Assembly (NCBI RefSeq): GCF_032362555.1
Contig: NC_083507.1
Coordinates: 8,187,001 to 8,251,000 of the forward strand
DNA: 64,000 nucleotides
Source of the DNA: Amyelois transitella
Lineage: Eukaryota; Arthropoda; Insecta; Lepidoptera; Pyralidae
Direction: 5' to 3'
In this document: in pieces, positions 1 through 11,800 of the stretch
Position numbering within the stretch: position 1 is the first letter of the stretch
How the letters are laid out: each line of letters opens with the position of its first letter
Notes under the pieces: model-generated
The model's database searches: none
What the model saw: only the letters and a program-made list of their open reading frames with translations
What the model was told of the DNA's origin: nothing
Translations under genes and position numbers: made by a program

Positions 1-1062
1 TTACGATTTATTTTGATATCGCTATTAATAATGAAGTACAGGTGGTTGATGACAGAAGTTAATTATTATCATACATAATATAGTTAATTATTATCATATA
101 TCATACATAAAATCTAACAAAACCCTAAACAATAAATACTTGAAATGTGTCTCTATTCATAAACATAAAAAATTAAGCCATAACGTAATGTAGCATACCG
201 CATTAAGCCATAATGATTTTTAAGCTTAATATTCTTTCGCATGATGGTTTACGCATAGCTATATTTAAACCATGTAATCCTATTATTATTTTTCTATTAG
301 AGGCGTGTGGCTACTTTTGATAAAAGAATAGGACATCTCCATCCCTTTTCCATGTATGTCGTAAAAGCCAACTAAGGGATAGTCTTATAAACTTGGGATT
401 CTTCTTTTACGCGATGGACAAGCAACTTGCCTCTATTTGAATCGCAATTCTTTTATTAGACCAAACAACTGAACGTGGCCCTATCAATCTTTTCAAGAAT
501 GTTGGCTCTGTGTACCCCGCAACGGATATAGACGTGATTATTTGTATGTATGTATTTAAAGCATAACTAACCCAACCTAAAGTGAACAATGCCTCGTTTA
601 CAAAAATTTTTTTTAAAAATATTCCGATGTGTGGCAGGAATATTAAAAACACCAAGTTTTCTTCTTGGCACGTAATTTCACCTATAAGCAGTGTACGTTT
701 ATAAATGTTGCACACTTGTGGTACTTGCTTAGATCGCCTCTATTTCGACAGATGTCAGAACGAAATAACATTCTAAGTAGGTGGGGCAGACGGGATCATG
801 ATTATAAACGGCATCAATGCTACGTTGAATAAGATTTACCATAAATCTTATAATATTGCGGTTACAGGAAGACGTGGGATGTTGGCCACTCCCAACAAAT
901 CAAGGAAACTTTTTTTGTCTATGTCCCGAAGTCACTACATGCGGTTGTGTTAATAATAATATTCCGTGTAAATGTAACATCTATCACAATGTTTCTCGCA
1001 CACCTGATCAACCTATGAGAAATGTAACATCTATCACAATGTTCCTCGCACACCTGATCAAC
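1..1062. other. Left-edge non-coding stretch
   Basis: Apart from a SINE-like repeat (about 318-560) and a 50-bp tandem duplication at its right end, I see no convincing exon here. It would be the downstream intron, or the lost 3' part, of the minus-strand TULIP-like gene whose first two exons lie at 1063-1522. Confidence 0.5.
318..562 (+). repeat. TATG-tailed SINE-like repeat, near-full copy
   Basis: This copy has the family's order of blocks: an 'AAGAATAGGA' head, 'GGCGACTAAGGGATAG', 'GATTCTTCTTTTAGGCGATGG', 'AGCTGAACGTGGCC', 'TTGGCTCTGTCTACCCCG', 'GGATATAGACGTGA' and a TATGTATG tail. At least nine further full or partial copies lie in the window. It may be a SINE or the 3' end of an RTE-type LINE; the sequence alone does not decide. 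Confidence 0.7.
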
Positions 1063-1070
1063 CTATGAGA
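971..1070. repeat. 2 x 50-bp tandem duplication
   Basis: Positions 971-1020 and 1021-1070 match except for one base (GTTTCTCGC versus GTTCCTCGC). Each unit contains, on the minus strand, the CATAG/GTTGAT junction used as donor of the TULIP-like exon 2 ending at 1063, so the splice donor is duplicated. Confidence 0.9.
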
Positions 1071-1522
1071 AATCGGAACGGGAGGCAACACATCCATGTA
1101 GAATGGGTCCAGAACTGGAACTGCATCCAAGCCAGTGGTGGCATGCGCTATCACGTTGTTCGCGTAACTCATGCCATTCCTGGTGGCCGTCTCGTCGTCG
1201 GCAGTAAGTGGGGTGTACTTCCTGGGCAACAGGTTGCCTGATGTCATACTAACGTCCACGGCGCCGAAATCAACATCAACTAAAATTATTATTACCTATT
1301 TTAAGTATTTGAAAGAATGTAATGATGTCAATTTCCTAAAAGTAGGCAGTCGTTTAGCATGAAAATTAAGTTACGTAATAAAATAAAAATGTATTTAAAC
1401 ATTTCTTTATTTTTTAATTTAATCTTTGTAATAAATAATTTTATAAGTACTTATTTTATATATTTACCCATCAGCACGCCAGTCGCCATGGTGAATATTA
1501 AAAATATTACAGGAATAATCAT
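1063..1522 (-). CDS. TULIP/JHBP-like secreted protein, 5' exons only
   Basis: Two minus-strand exons are supported. Exon 1 (1522-1468) encodes a signal peptide beginning MIIPVIFLIFTMATG and ends at GTAAAT in phase 1. Exon 2 (1279-1063) follows a TTTTAG acceptor and encodes about 72 residues ending VPVLDPFYMDVLPPVPISHR, leaving phase 2. Exon number, phases (1, then 2) and the 'LDP-(F/L)' block match exons 1-2 of the plus-strand gene at 2425, so this is a divergent paralog arranged head to head. The family (TULIP fold: JHBP, takeout, Der p 7) binds hydrophobic ligands in secreted fluids. No downstream exon is recognisable in the first 1 kb; they may lie outside the window or be lost. The exon-2 end falls inside a tandem duplication. 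Confidence 0.55.
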
Positions 1523-2424
1523 GGCAATTCAATATCACGCTACTCCTTGTAATAACAAATAAACTATATTTATTTTTAATATTGTAATACCTTATATAGG
1601 TAACTACCAATGATCCGTATAAAAGTATGTTTCCATCGTAAATCAATTTTATGGCTAAGATTCTACTTAAATAGAACTGATTTGTTGCAACAAATCAAAG
1701 CACATCTAATTTAATTCCGTCAGCAACATTCCATCATCTGACGACACAGCGTGGTCAGAGCTTCACCTCTTGATCAAGTCTTTTCCTCCCCGCGTCTCTT
1801 TGGTACCCATACCTACAACTTAAGACAAGGCATGAGTGAATAAATATTTCTCATCTTGCTAACCATCGAAGGCGTCGTCGTCGTCGTTGACGTCAAAAGC
1901 ATTAAGAGTTTCAGTAAATAAAAATAATTAATATTTAATTATTGGACTGGGCGTGTCTGAGATCTGGTTTACATCAAGTAACAATAACAAACTTATCACC
2001 CATCTTTTTCATCGTCATATTTATCGTCCTGGCAACCTTCTCTGTTATAAAATTGGTCTGGATAAATTGGTTTCCATAACTCGAATGATCTTTCAATCGT
2101 AATGGCTATAATGTTTTGAAAAATGACTTTGAAACATATAGCTTATATGCAAAAAGATATTGGTTTTATTTACATATATAACAGTAGTGAAAATCATTGC
2201 AGGTCATAATTATATGATTATCTTTTGTAATCCGACAAATACATTGATAGTAAATACGATAAATTGTGATTGATGAATTTAAATTAGCATGTATAAAAGA
2301 AAACATACTTCTGATGGTAACAGCAAAACGATAGGACCAGCATCGGCTGTCAGTCGTTTATGTAGCATTTTTTTTATTTTAAAGTAGGTACTTAGTAAAG
2401 TTTGAAGTTCATGATAAGATTAAA
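1523..2424. other. Intergenic region between divergent TULIP-like paralogs
   Basis: No exon is seen. A TATAAAA at 2292-2298 and a TCAGT initiator-like pentamer at 2350-2354 lie upstream of the plus-strand gene, but they are about 60 bp apart, too far for one TATA/Inr pair. Confidence 0.45.
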
Positions 2425-4811
2425 ATGAAAATTGCCTGTATTGTTGTTTTGATCGCGTGTGCGTACGCACATGCTGGTGTAAATTATCATGTGAGGGAAA
2501 GCAGTAAGTTTTTTAATACATAAAAAGAAAATTTGTAAATATGTAGTACGACGAATCTGACGGAATCTGGTGCAGCGGTAGAGCGCTTGTCTGTAACACC
2601 GAAGATCGAATTCCGGCCAGGGCATGATGAGAAACGAACATTTTTTGATTGGTTTTGGATGTCTAACTATATAAGTATTTACTACAACATATAATTAACT
2701 TCGAGACTAATTCAATCTGTGTAATTTATTCCGAATACATTTATTTATTTACATATTCATCGCATACTAAACTCAGTTGTAAATATAATGTACTTAGGTA
2801 TATTGGAAAATAAATTAGAAGAAACTAATATACTTACTGAACTATGCTGACCCGATATGCTTAAAGAAATTGACAAATAACTAATACGTGTAGTTTTGGA
2901 GGCCTAGTCCTAGTAGTTATAGTGTATAAATAAACCTAGTGATTGCTCTGTTGCATTAATAAAACAAAAATTCTTCGTTACAGATGAACCGATGCAGATA
3001 AGACTCCTTCCAATACAACTTCAAGCTACAACTATAGGCACACAGAATAATGAGGATACAAAGTTAACATCGGAGTTAGTGGCCCTGAACGAACAACAAA
3101 GAAGTCTGATCGCAGATCAAATCAGAAATGTTCTGGAAGGGTTCAGAGATGTTGTAATCAATGGAAATGATGACCTTCCTCCTCTGGACCCGTTGGTGGT
3201 AGATTCTATTGGACCGTTCGCATATAGAACTGCAGGGTGAGTTGTTTTACTCTCTTTGGTCGTGTTACACATGTTTGTTTTACCTCTCTAGAATATGGAG
3301 TGCGCCTTTGACCACTATCCAGGAACGAGTTATCACTAAACGAGAGAGTCTCGTCGTCAGTCATACACGATCTTACCAGGTGAAACTTACGCAGGCATAC
3401 CGTACCTACATATCACGATATATGGACCTAATTATTTTAAATTTTTCGTGTGGAACTAAAAAACGTGTTCTTTGTTTAGCATACGTGTCACAGGCAACAT
3501 CAACAAATTGCACGCGGACGGTCTTCGTTGGTACGTGGTGGACGAAGTGACCTTCAACGCCCTTCGACTTGCCTTCGGGGTTCACCTCACACTCCCCTGG
3601 TTGAATGCCAATGGTGGGTAGAAATAAAAAAAACAATCAACTTACTAAAATGTTAAAGCTATCATCTACAGTACCTATATATCTAAGTACTTGCTGTTTT
3701 TAGGACTGCATTGTAATAACGTCATAACAAATAAATTGAAAATAATCATGAAACCCTTGCGACTTTTATTTTCAGGTAGCTACGATGCGCAAGCCAGAAT
3801 ACTTTTACTGAATCATTCAGCTGGAGGCAATTTTAGGTATGACCACAAATCATGGCAATTGAACCTATGAGATCTATAAAAAATTAGTTATTGATTATAA
3901 AAATTTTGTAATTTAGAGATGCATGTATGTAATATTATAACTTTTGGAATAGGAAGCGGAAAGTGAAGTTTACGTAAATATCTGACCAGTTATAAAAGTA
4001 AGGCTATTTCTACACTGGATCTCCAATTGATGTAAGTTTTTTACTTTGCAGAGTTTTCGTAAATCGCCTCGAAGTAGGTGTTGATATTCGAGTTGGTACC
4101 AACTTACTGGCAGGACACCTGGTACTCCGAGAACTAGCGATCAAAATCGATATTCACGATACTTTGGTATGTCATCATCTTAATCCCCGGTTGCTTTGCG
4201 AATTTGGTGCTACCACTACAGATTTCCAAACCTCTATTCTTCATCGTAACTTAGGCTCAGTATATTACTTAATAATATCATCTTACTTCCTTGAAAGAAA
4301 GTCCCATGATCCTCCTGGCATTAAACCTGTTTACGCTCTCATAATGTCCTCACTGTTGTGGAGATAAGGCAGGGTTAGTTTGTGACCATGATATCAATGG
4401 CTGCTTCTTCGTAAATTAATTAAAAGATAAAAATATTGGCAAAAGAGAATTGGTTTGTTACTCTTGTGAACCAAAAAAGTCCATTGATCAAACATTATAC
4501 CTACCAGCAGCTTGGTTCACATCACAACCTAATCCGAATATCTCATCGGAGCCATCGATATAGTTATTCAAGGATTATTATAACAGTTGTTCCAAGAATT
4601 TATGTAAATAGAGGCAATTTTCCAGATTCAAATTGATGGCATATTCGGCTCGGCGGTCCTAAACAATTTAATTAGTGACTTGGTGCAAAATATTACTCAA
4701 GATACAATTCAAAATGAGCTCCAAAACATCAGCGAGTTACTCAGCGAAGAACTATTCGATAGCATCAATGAGATTCTCAAGGACTACACACTCGCCGACA
4801 TTCTTGGATGA
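2425..4811 (+). CDS. TULIP/JHBP-like (Der p 7-like) secreted protein, six exons
   Basis: Exons 2425-2503, 2984-3236, 3480-3613, 3776-3836, 4052-4166 and 4626-4811 join in phase with GT-AG introns to give 275 residues. Residues 1-16 (MKIACIVVLIACAYAH) are a signal peptide. The mature chain alternates hydrophobic beta-strand-like stretches with the pattern seen in takeout/JHBP/group 7 allergen proteins: '...VDSIGPFAYRTAGIRVTG', then 'LRWYVVDEV', '...LTLPWLNANGSYDAQA', then 'VFVNRLEVGVDIRV', and a helical C-terminus. No cysteine is seen in the mature part, whereas takeout/JHBP usually carry an N-terminal pair, so a Der p 7-like subgroup is favoured. It would carry a lipophilic ligand extracellularly (inferred). 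A polyadenylation signal lies near 4857. Intron 1 contains a tRNA-derived SINE. Confidence 0.75.
2560..2690 (+). repeat. tRNA-derived SINE
   Basis: The block 'GTGCAGCGGTAGAGCGCTTG' resembles a tRNA A box, followed by 'GATCGAATTCCGGCC' as B box, then 'GGGCATGATGAGAA' and an AT-rich tail. The cloverleaf cannot be completed, so this is a SINE head rather than a functional tRNA. It lies in intron 1 of the TULIP-like gene. Confidence 0.7.
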
Positions 4812-5376
4812 AAAAATATAAAATTATAACCCACAGATATCAATATATAATGTGAGAAATAAAAAACAAACCTAGTCAGGAACTTTACGTTTCTTAACCC
4901 TTCCCTGATCCCTTTTTGCCGGGTAAAAGCTATGTACACATTGCTGGCACGGAAAGTAAATTCGTCAACTCGGGTCTTTTTTACCAGAGGTTGTAAGTGA
5001 AGTACCTAGCATTTTTACACCACAGAAACTTTGTCAACGAGTTCGCAAAAGTTTGCACTTTAGCTCTTACAAATTCCCAGTCCATACATACTTGCCTAGT
5101 AAATAAAATCCGAAAATAGTGTTTCAGGAGATTTTTATGATTTAGATGTTGGATTAGTCTACCCCGTAACGACGTGAAAAAGTTAACCGTTGGTTAAACA
5201 ATTTTAAAAAAATCCTTAAGTCAAAGTCATAAACGTCAATGCACCAAACAATTTGTCAAGCAACTGTCAAGTCGGACGAAATTTGTTGGTTTATGTAAAG
5301 CTCAAGCTTAATTTATTATTTATTTTTAATATTTAATAAATGAAATCTGATTAGCTTCTTTAAAACAAATTAAAAA
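4812..5376. other. Intergenic, TULIP-like 3' end to cyclin C promoter
   Basis: It holds the polyadenylation signal of the upstream gene near 4857, then AT-rich sequence without exon signals. A short fragment near 5153 (TTAGTCTACCCCGTAACGACGTG) recalls the SINE-like tail. The cyclin C transcription start must lie in the last 150 bp; no TATA box is obvious. Confidence 0.5.
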
Positions 5377-6756
5377 ATGGCAGGAAATTTTTGGCAAAGC
5401 TCCCATCACCAACAATGGATATTAGATAAGCAAGATCTAATTAGAGATCGACAGCACGACATGAACATTTTATCAGAAGAAGAATATCAGAAAATATTCA
5501 ATTTTTTCGCCAGTATGATTCAAGTACTGGGCGAACAACTGAAGGTCCGGCAGCAGGTTATTGCAACAGCAACAGTTTACTTCAAGAGATTTTATGCTAG
5601 AAATTCTCTAATGTGCATAGACCCTTTGTTACTGGCTCCAACATGTGTGTTTCTTGCGTCAAAAGTTGAAGAGTTTGGCGTGATTTCTAATTCTAGATTG
5701 ATTACAACTAGTCAAACAGTTATTAAAAACAAATTTAGCTATGCATATGGTCAACAAGAATTTCCATACAGAAGCAATCATATACTTGAATGTGAATTTT
5801 ATCTTTTGGAGAATCTGGACTGTTGCCTTATAGTTTATCAGCCTTACCGACCGCTGTTGCTGTTTGTTCAAGATATCGGACAAGATGATCAACTTCTTAC
5901 ATATGCATGGAGGGTTGTGAATGACTCCCTGCGAACAGATGTCAGCTTATTATACCCGCCATATCAGGTATTTTTGATCATTTGTAATATTATCGATCTG
6001 TGAAGATATTTTTTAGATACAAGGCATATGGTTTTTGTTTTCATATTGTTAATTTCAGAGTAAAGCTTATATTTTAATAAATTTGTCAATGTACCCTAAA
6101 TATCTACTAAATAAATTTAATCAGTTGATCAAGTTGATACACTGTTTCTTTTTCAGATTGCAATAGCTGCTCTTCATATTGCATGTGTGATGTTGGGGAA
6201 AGAAAACTTGAAGCCATGGTTTGCAGAATTAAATGTTGACATGGACAAGGTGGGTTAAGATGAAGCAACTATATCTGAATTATTCTTGATGATGCACCTT
6301 GAAGTCCAGTGTTACCTCTTGGTTGACTGGTCTCAAGATGGATCCCAGATCAGATTAAAATGGAAAAGATCAATTTTGATCTACAACAATTTATTATCTA
6401 ATGGATAAAGATTTATTTGTGAACAATGAACTATTTTGAAACTACAATCTTTATGATCTAATCCTTTTCAATATGGTTGACTGGAAGGAAAGAGAAAAGT
6501 GGACCCTTTTCCTTGGGTCCTACTGAGGATATGCCAAGATGAGAGAAATTCTCAGCCTAGCTAGCTAGTCTAGGATTGATGCCAATATTTGTTATATGTA
6601 TGATGTAAAATATTTCTTAATTATTTGTTTCAGATTCAAGAGATTGTGAGGTACATAATCAATTTATATGAAATGTGGAAAAGTTATGACGAGAAGAAGG
6701 AAATACAGGGTTTGCTCACAAAGATGCCTAAACCAAAGCCTGCACCCCAAAGATAG
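5377..6756 (+). CDS. CycC: Cyclin C
   Basis: Exons 5377-5967, 6157-6249 and 6634-6756 give 268 residues, about the length of Drosophila cyclin C. The N-terminus MAGNFWQSSHHQQWILDKQD is the diagnostic start of the family. The first cyclin box (about residues 45-145) includes 'RQQVIATATVYFKRFYARNS' and 'DPLLLAPTCVFLASKVEEFG'; the second box includes 'LLENLDCCLIVYQPYRPLL'. Cyclin C pairs with CDK8 in the Mediator kinase module in the nucleus. All introns are in phase 0 and short. The protein ends MPKPKPAPQR. The stretch to about 7240 looks like 3' UTR. Confidence 0.96.
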
Positions 6757-7293
6757 CTAAGTGATGACCACAGGGAACTGTGCTGAATATGACTAATACA
6801 TAAATTATGAATTATTTCTACTAAAATGGGGTGTGATACTGGATTTATCAGAGGCCCTGAATTGACTAAGGGTACTTTATTATTATAATAAAAATACCTA
6901 CATTATTTAGGTTAGTATACTGTGAGCTATGATTATCAGTCTGTTTTTACAACAGATAACACACTTTAGTTGCTATCACTGGGAGGCTTCACATACAGTG
7001 AAACAACCGATGTATTAAATTTTCTTTCCCACAGAAAAACATCAAGTAATCTTTATATTATGTGGCCTGCAGTGGGTTGCACGGACAAATTTAAGTTCCT
7101 TTAGGAATTTGGAAAATGAGTGACATGTAACTTTTTGTAAATACTTATATTTACTTTGACTAGGATTGCTTAGGCATAATTCTTATATTTTAAAGACTAC
7201 CAGTATTTAACTAGTAATTTGAAATAAATTGGCGATATGTAGAGTGGTTGTTTTATTTGTAATTTATATACCTTATTTGACATCTCTGTTTTG

Positions 7294-7342
7294 AAACCAA
7301 GATAACGGATTTTTAATCATTAAAAATCCGTTATCTTGGTTT
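7294..7342. repeat. 24-bp perfect inverted repeat, 1-nt spacer
   Basis: The arms at 7294-7317 and 7319-7342 are exact reverse complements around a single C (arm start AAACCAAGATAACGG). The spacer is too short for a normal RNA hairpin loop. No coding or terminal-repeat context is seen. Confidence 0.95.
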
Positions 7343-7694
7343 AAACATCTAAAAAGAATATTAGTATTTGTGGTAAGGGCGTGACCAGGATTGCATACAG
7401 TCTCCCCTACATGCATCATGGCTAAGCCAATGTATAGTGCCTGTACTGAGACTCAGTTGGTCTATGAGGTAAACGCGCGCTGTTGGCAACGGCTAAGGGT
7501 ATAACAATTACCATAGTGTTATAAAATATAGTATCGTTAATTATATCGTTACACAAGTTTCGAACTCCATTTGTGTAATTTGTGCCATATATATTTATTT
7601 ATGAATAACCCCCCCATGCCTGCACACACAAAAGTTTACCAACTAAGTTCCAACCAACTATTCTTTACAGTTCCATCACATCTTAAATATACAT

Positions 7695-7960
7695 ACACTA
7701 GCTGTGCCCGCGACTTCGTCCGTGTGGAATAGTTATTTTGGGCATCATTGAAGCCCACAAGGATTAATCATTTTCCCCGTTTTTATCACATTTTCTTTTA
7801 TTTATTAGCTCCTTATAGTTGCAGCGTGTTTTATAGCCTTCCTCGATAAATGGTCTATTCAACACAAAAAGAATTTTTCAATTCGAACTAGTAGTTCCTG
7901 AGATTAGCGCGTTTAAACAAACTCTTCAGCTTTAAAATATTAGTATAGATATAGTTTGGA
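7695..7960 (+). repeat. Lepidopteran 'CCCGCGACTTCGTCCG' repeat fragment
   Basis: The block begins ACTAGCTGTGCCCGCGACTT and runs on with AT-rich sequence. Related fragments lie near 45090-45632 (opposite orientation), 46800-46980 and 62932-63420. The family is a very common insect interspersed repeat of uncertain class, probably a non-autonomous or LINE-derived unit. Confidence 0.55.
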
Positions 7961-8340
7961 ACAGAAAATGTATATTCCAATTTGTATACTTTTACCAATC
8001 TCTGTATTCTGTGCTTCGACTACTTAGTAGTTGAGCATAACCGCAATTGGAATGTACCTGTATCAAATGATATCCTCTTTGCTTAAACAGATCCAATGCG
8101 AGTGAAAATTGCTTATTGTTTAGCCCCGCAATGACAACAGAGCCCAAGTGATATCATAACACAGATGTTCATGTTACCATCGGGTCGCCATTGTTTGGGA
8201 AATTTTGAGACTGCGTGAAACTTATTTAAATATGTTATGGTTAAATATCCACGACGTCCACCGCGAAGTCTTAGGATTGTCCCTAGAAAATCTTAATAAA
8301 TTAGCATGGTTTTTCAGTAGGAGTACGTAATCATTCAGTC

Positions 8341-8410
8341 TTTTCAAGACTGTTGGCTCTGTCTACCCCGCAAGGGATATAGACGTGACCATATGTATGT
8401 ATGTATGTAG
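8341..8410 (+). repeat. TATG-tailed SINE-like repeat, 3' part
   Basis: Only the last part is present: 'AAGACTGTTGGCTCTGTCTA', 'GGATATAGACGTGACC' and four TATG-type units. Confidence 0.75.
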
Positions 8411-8786
8411 TACGTAATCCTGATCTTTTTCCGCTCCGAGGAGGACCCGGGGTTCGCCTTTGGCCGTCTCTTAGGAACAAATACGAATTTTTAAAATGTT
8501 TAGGCCTGCATTAAATTTTATCGGCATGCATATCTCACAACCTTTTCTTCATCCTACTAATTCAGTGGTCCCTGATACCACTGTTCATCGTAATCCATAC
8601 TAATAATATAAATGTGAAGTGTGGGGTACGAAGAAGGATATAGGGTACTTTGAACGCGGGCGGAACCGCTAGCCATAGATAGTTGGTTATAATTAATTTG
8701 AAGCCGTAGGTGTTTATATTTCCATCACAGTACAGGTCTTGTCACATAGCGAAAAATTGTCACCCTACACATTGAATGCTTCCGGG

Positions 8787-8821
8787 TATAAATTAGTATG
8801 ACAACGTTGCAATGTATCAGT
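8787..8821 (+). promoter_or_regulatory. TATA/initiator core promoter of the follicle-cell-like gene
   Basis: TATAAAT at 8787-8793 is followed by the arthropod initiator TCAGT at 8817-8821, so the initiator A lies about 32 bp downstream of the TATA box, the standard spacing. The ATG of the downstream gene is at 8853, giving a very short 5' UTR. Confidence 0.65.
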
Positions 8822-8852
8822 ACAAGAAGCACAGTACCTGCCTGAGGTGGCC

Positions 8853-11800
8853 ATGTCGTCCTCCAAGACAATGTTTTGCGATCTCTGTGTAGTCTTGCTG
8901 TTCGGTCTCAGTAGCATTTTAGCCGAAGATAAACCTGTCACGTAAGTATATTCTTGGCACTAGCAGACGAGATTTTGAGTCGTAAAGACATGAAATCGAC
9001 GTCATTTCTCGAGCAGATTGTAAAAGTCAAATGAAGATAATAATAGCCCAAGAGCCCGTGAACGCCAGACATACCTTATTTTGTAAAAGCTGAAAGTTTC
9101 TGTAAATATGCCTCTAGTACAGGTAGGAACGATCCCCACCTATGGTACTCAGGCAGTGGTTGCTTTGGCAGGTAGCAGGTAATAAAGGTATACTTTTTTC
9201 AACCTGAAATTCGTTAATTTGTAAAGCTCAATTTTTTGATATTTTATCCGTAATAATACACAAACTCGCGTTACTCATTGCCAGACACGTACTATGGTTG
9301 TAACCCCTTGCCAGACACCCCTAAACTATAATATTTTGTAACTCTACTTACGTCATTTTGTAAAATCTGAATTTAATACATATTTTTCGGGGAATTATTC
9401 AAACAACGTTTCTGTATTAGCCAGACATTTTGGAAGGTTCTATTATTCTGCCAGACGCATTGGAGTGAGCAAAAGATGCAAGAGTGCGGAGTATATGTAG
9501 TAACTGGAGCGAGTGGGACAGAGCGTTCGGTTTCTTGCGACGTTTCATTGCGCATCAGCTGTCGTTTATTATGCGGTCTCTTTTTCTAATTTATCAAAAA
9601 AAAAAATTAAATAAAAGCATTACATACAAAATTTTGAAAACAATGTTCATTAAGAATGAATACAGGGTGACTTTTAATTCAACTGCATAAATTTAACTGT
9701 TAAGTGTACTCATCTATAGGATATTTAAAAACGTTAAAAGAAAAATATCGATTCATATTTCAGAAAGTACGAAAAAAAAATAAAAGTATCAAAATCCACG
9801 ATCCTAAACACGTCATATCACGCCGGGCGGCGGAAAAGCGACGCGTAAGATTCAAAGGTCAACGATACAATTCATTTAGCTGAGCGATCTCGACAACTCT
9901 GTATTTTACTTGATCTTGATACAAGAAAAATAATTTATTTTTCAGACATTTATTTACATGTTTATTGGTCTTTAATAAAGCGTGTGACGTAGTTTTTGAG
10001 GGCTTTTTAAATGTGAAAATGATGACGTTTAATTTAAATAAAAATAGGCTCAAACAGCTCAGAAACATGGGTGTAGTGTATGTTTAAAAGGATGCAGTTG
10101 TTTTAAATGTCACCCTGTATAACAAAATATTAATACTGTGAAAAAACGAAACAATTAATTCATATTATTTTTAAGTTATATGAAGTTCATTTTATAAAAT
10201 AATCTCTTTATATTTGAGGTTATGTATTTTTCGTAATTTTAAAATAGTCTGATATTTTTTGAAAGTCTCCTCGTAAAATATTATAAGATCTTCACTACTT
10301 TTTTTTACAGACAAAGCAAACTCCGTCTTCTTTTTAGTCACTCATGGTAGCACTTTATTAAAACTGAATCAAATTTATTTTACAACGAGCACAAATTAAT
10401 ATTACAACGTTTACTATGCGTGTATAACCGTCCGCTTAACGATACCCACTCTGTTCCACTCGCTCCAGTTACTACATATACTCCGCACTCTTGCATCTTT
10501 TGCTCACACCAATGCGTCTGGCAGGATAATAGAACCTTCAAAAATGTCTGGCTACTTCAGAAACTATGTTTGAATAATACCCCAAAAAATATGTATTAAA
10601 TTCAGATTTTACAAAATGACGTAAGTAGAGTTACAAAATATTATAGTTTAGGGGTGTCTGGCAAGGGGTTGCAACCATAGTACGTGTCTGGCAATGAGTA
10701 ACGCGAGTTTGTGTATTATTACGGATAAAATATCAAAAAATTGAGCTTTACAAATTAACGAATTTCAGGTTGAAAAAAGTATACCTTTATTACCTGCTAC
10801 CTGCCAAAGCAACCACTGCCTGAGTACCATAGGTGGGGATCGTTCCTACCTGTACTAGAGGCATATTTACAGAAACTTTCAGCTTTTACAAAATAAGGTA
10901 TGTCTGGCGTTCACGGGCTCTTGCTCTATAAGCTTGAGATTCTTCTTTTAGGCGATGGGCTAGCAACCAGTCAGTATTTTATCTTATTTGCATCATTCAG
11001 ACTTCTACAGCTAAACGTGGCCTTCCAGTCTTTTCAAAGTTGTTGGCTCTGTCTCCCCCGAAGGACGTGGAATATGTGTGTGTAAACAAAAATTGAAAAT
11101 ATTTACAGGCCTGTGGTTGACGAAGGTCCTAAAGGCAATTGCTCTTGTGGTGGTTTTTCAAACCTGACTCCGGACCCAGAAAGCAAGCCGGTGCTATCCC
11201 AGACGCCTGGGCTGGTGGTGTCTTGTAACTCTGAAGGACAGGCTACGTGCAAGAGTCTCTGCAATGCCTTGGCGACGGCGACCAAAGCTAAGGGCCCAGA
11301 AATACTTTGTAATAAGCTGGTGAATGCTGATGAATTGCAGGTAATCGGCAACATACAAAAAAATAAAAGATAAGACATAGATTTGTATAGGAAAAATTAA
11401 AAAGAAACAAAATCTGAATTAGCCTACCTTATCGGAAAAATGAACTGGACTTTAGTCTTATTGTTCCAATTAGGTACTACTGAGTCAAATTTTTAAGAAG
11501 ATCTTACAGAATTTATTCAAACCATGTTTTAGCCATTTATAAAACTGTGAAAGATATTTCTATACCCTACGTCCAATTCCAATTAAGAACGAGAAATATT
11601 CTATCACTACATTTGAATCTCAATTTCATCACTAAGCCATCCTGCTAAACGTAGCATTAGTCTTGTGAATATTTAGTCTGTCTGCCACGAAAGGGATGTT
11701 ACTTGTTATGACGTGTGTTTAATAAATCTACCACCATATATTTCCAGCTTTCAGCATTCTACAAAGCGTGCGACAACCCATGGGCTTACGCGGACATGAC

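Larger units (their letters stand above)
6757..8786. other. Intergenic, cyclin C 3' UTR, repeats and a long hairpin
   Basis: After the cyclin C 3' UTR there is a 24-bp palindrome (7294-7342), a 'GCCCGCGACTTCGTCCGTG' repeat fragment (from about 7695), a partial TATG-tailed repeat (8341-8410) and a short reverse fragment near 8600. No exon is recognised. Confidence 0.55.

Noticed and set aside
2575-2625. Possible tRNA gene with A and B boxes
   Set aside because: The cloverleaf cannot be closed, and the sequence continues as a typical SINE body with an AT-rich tail.
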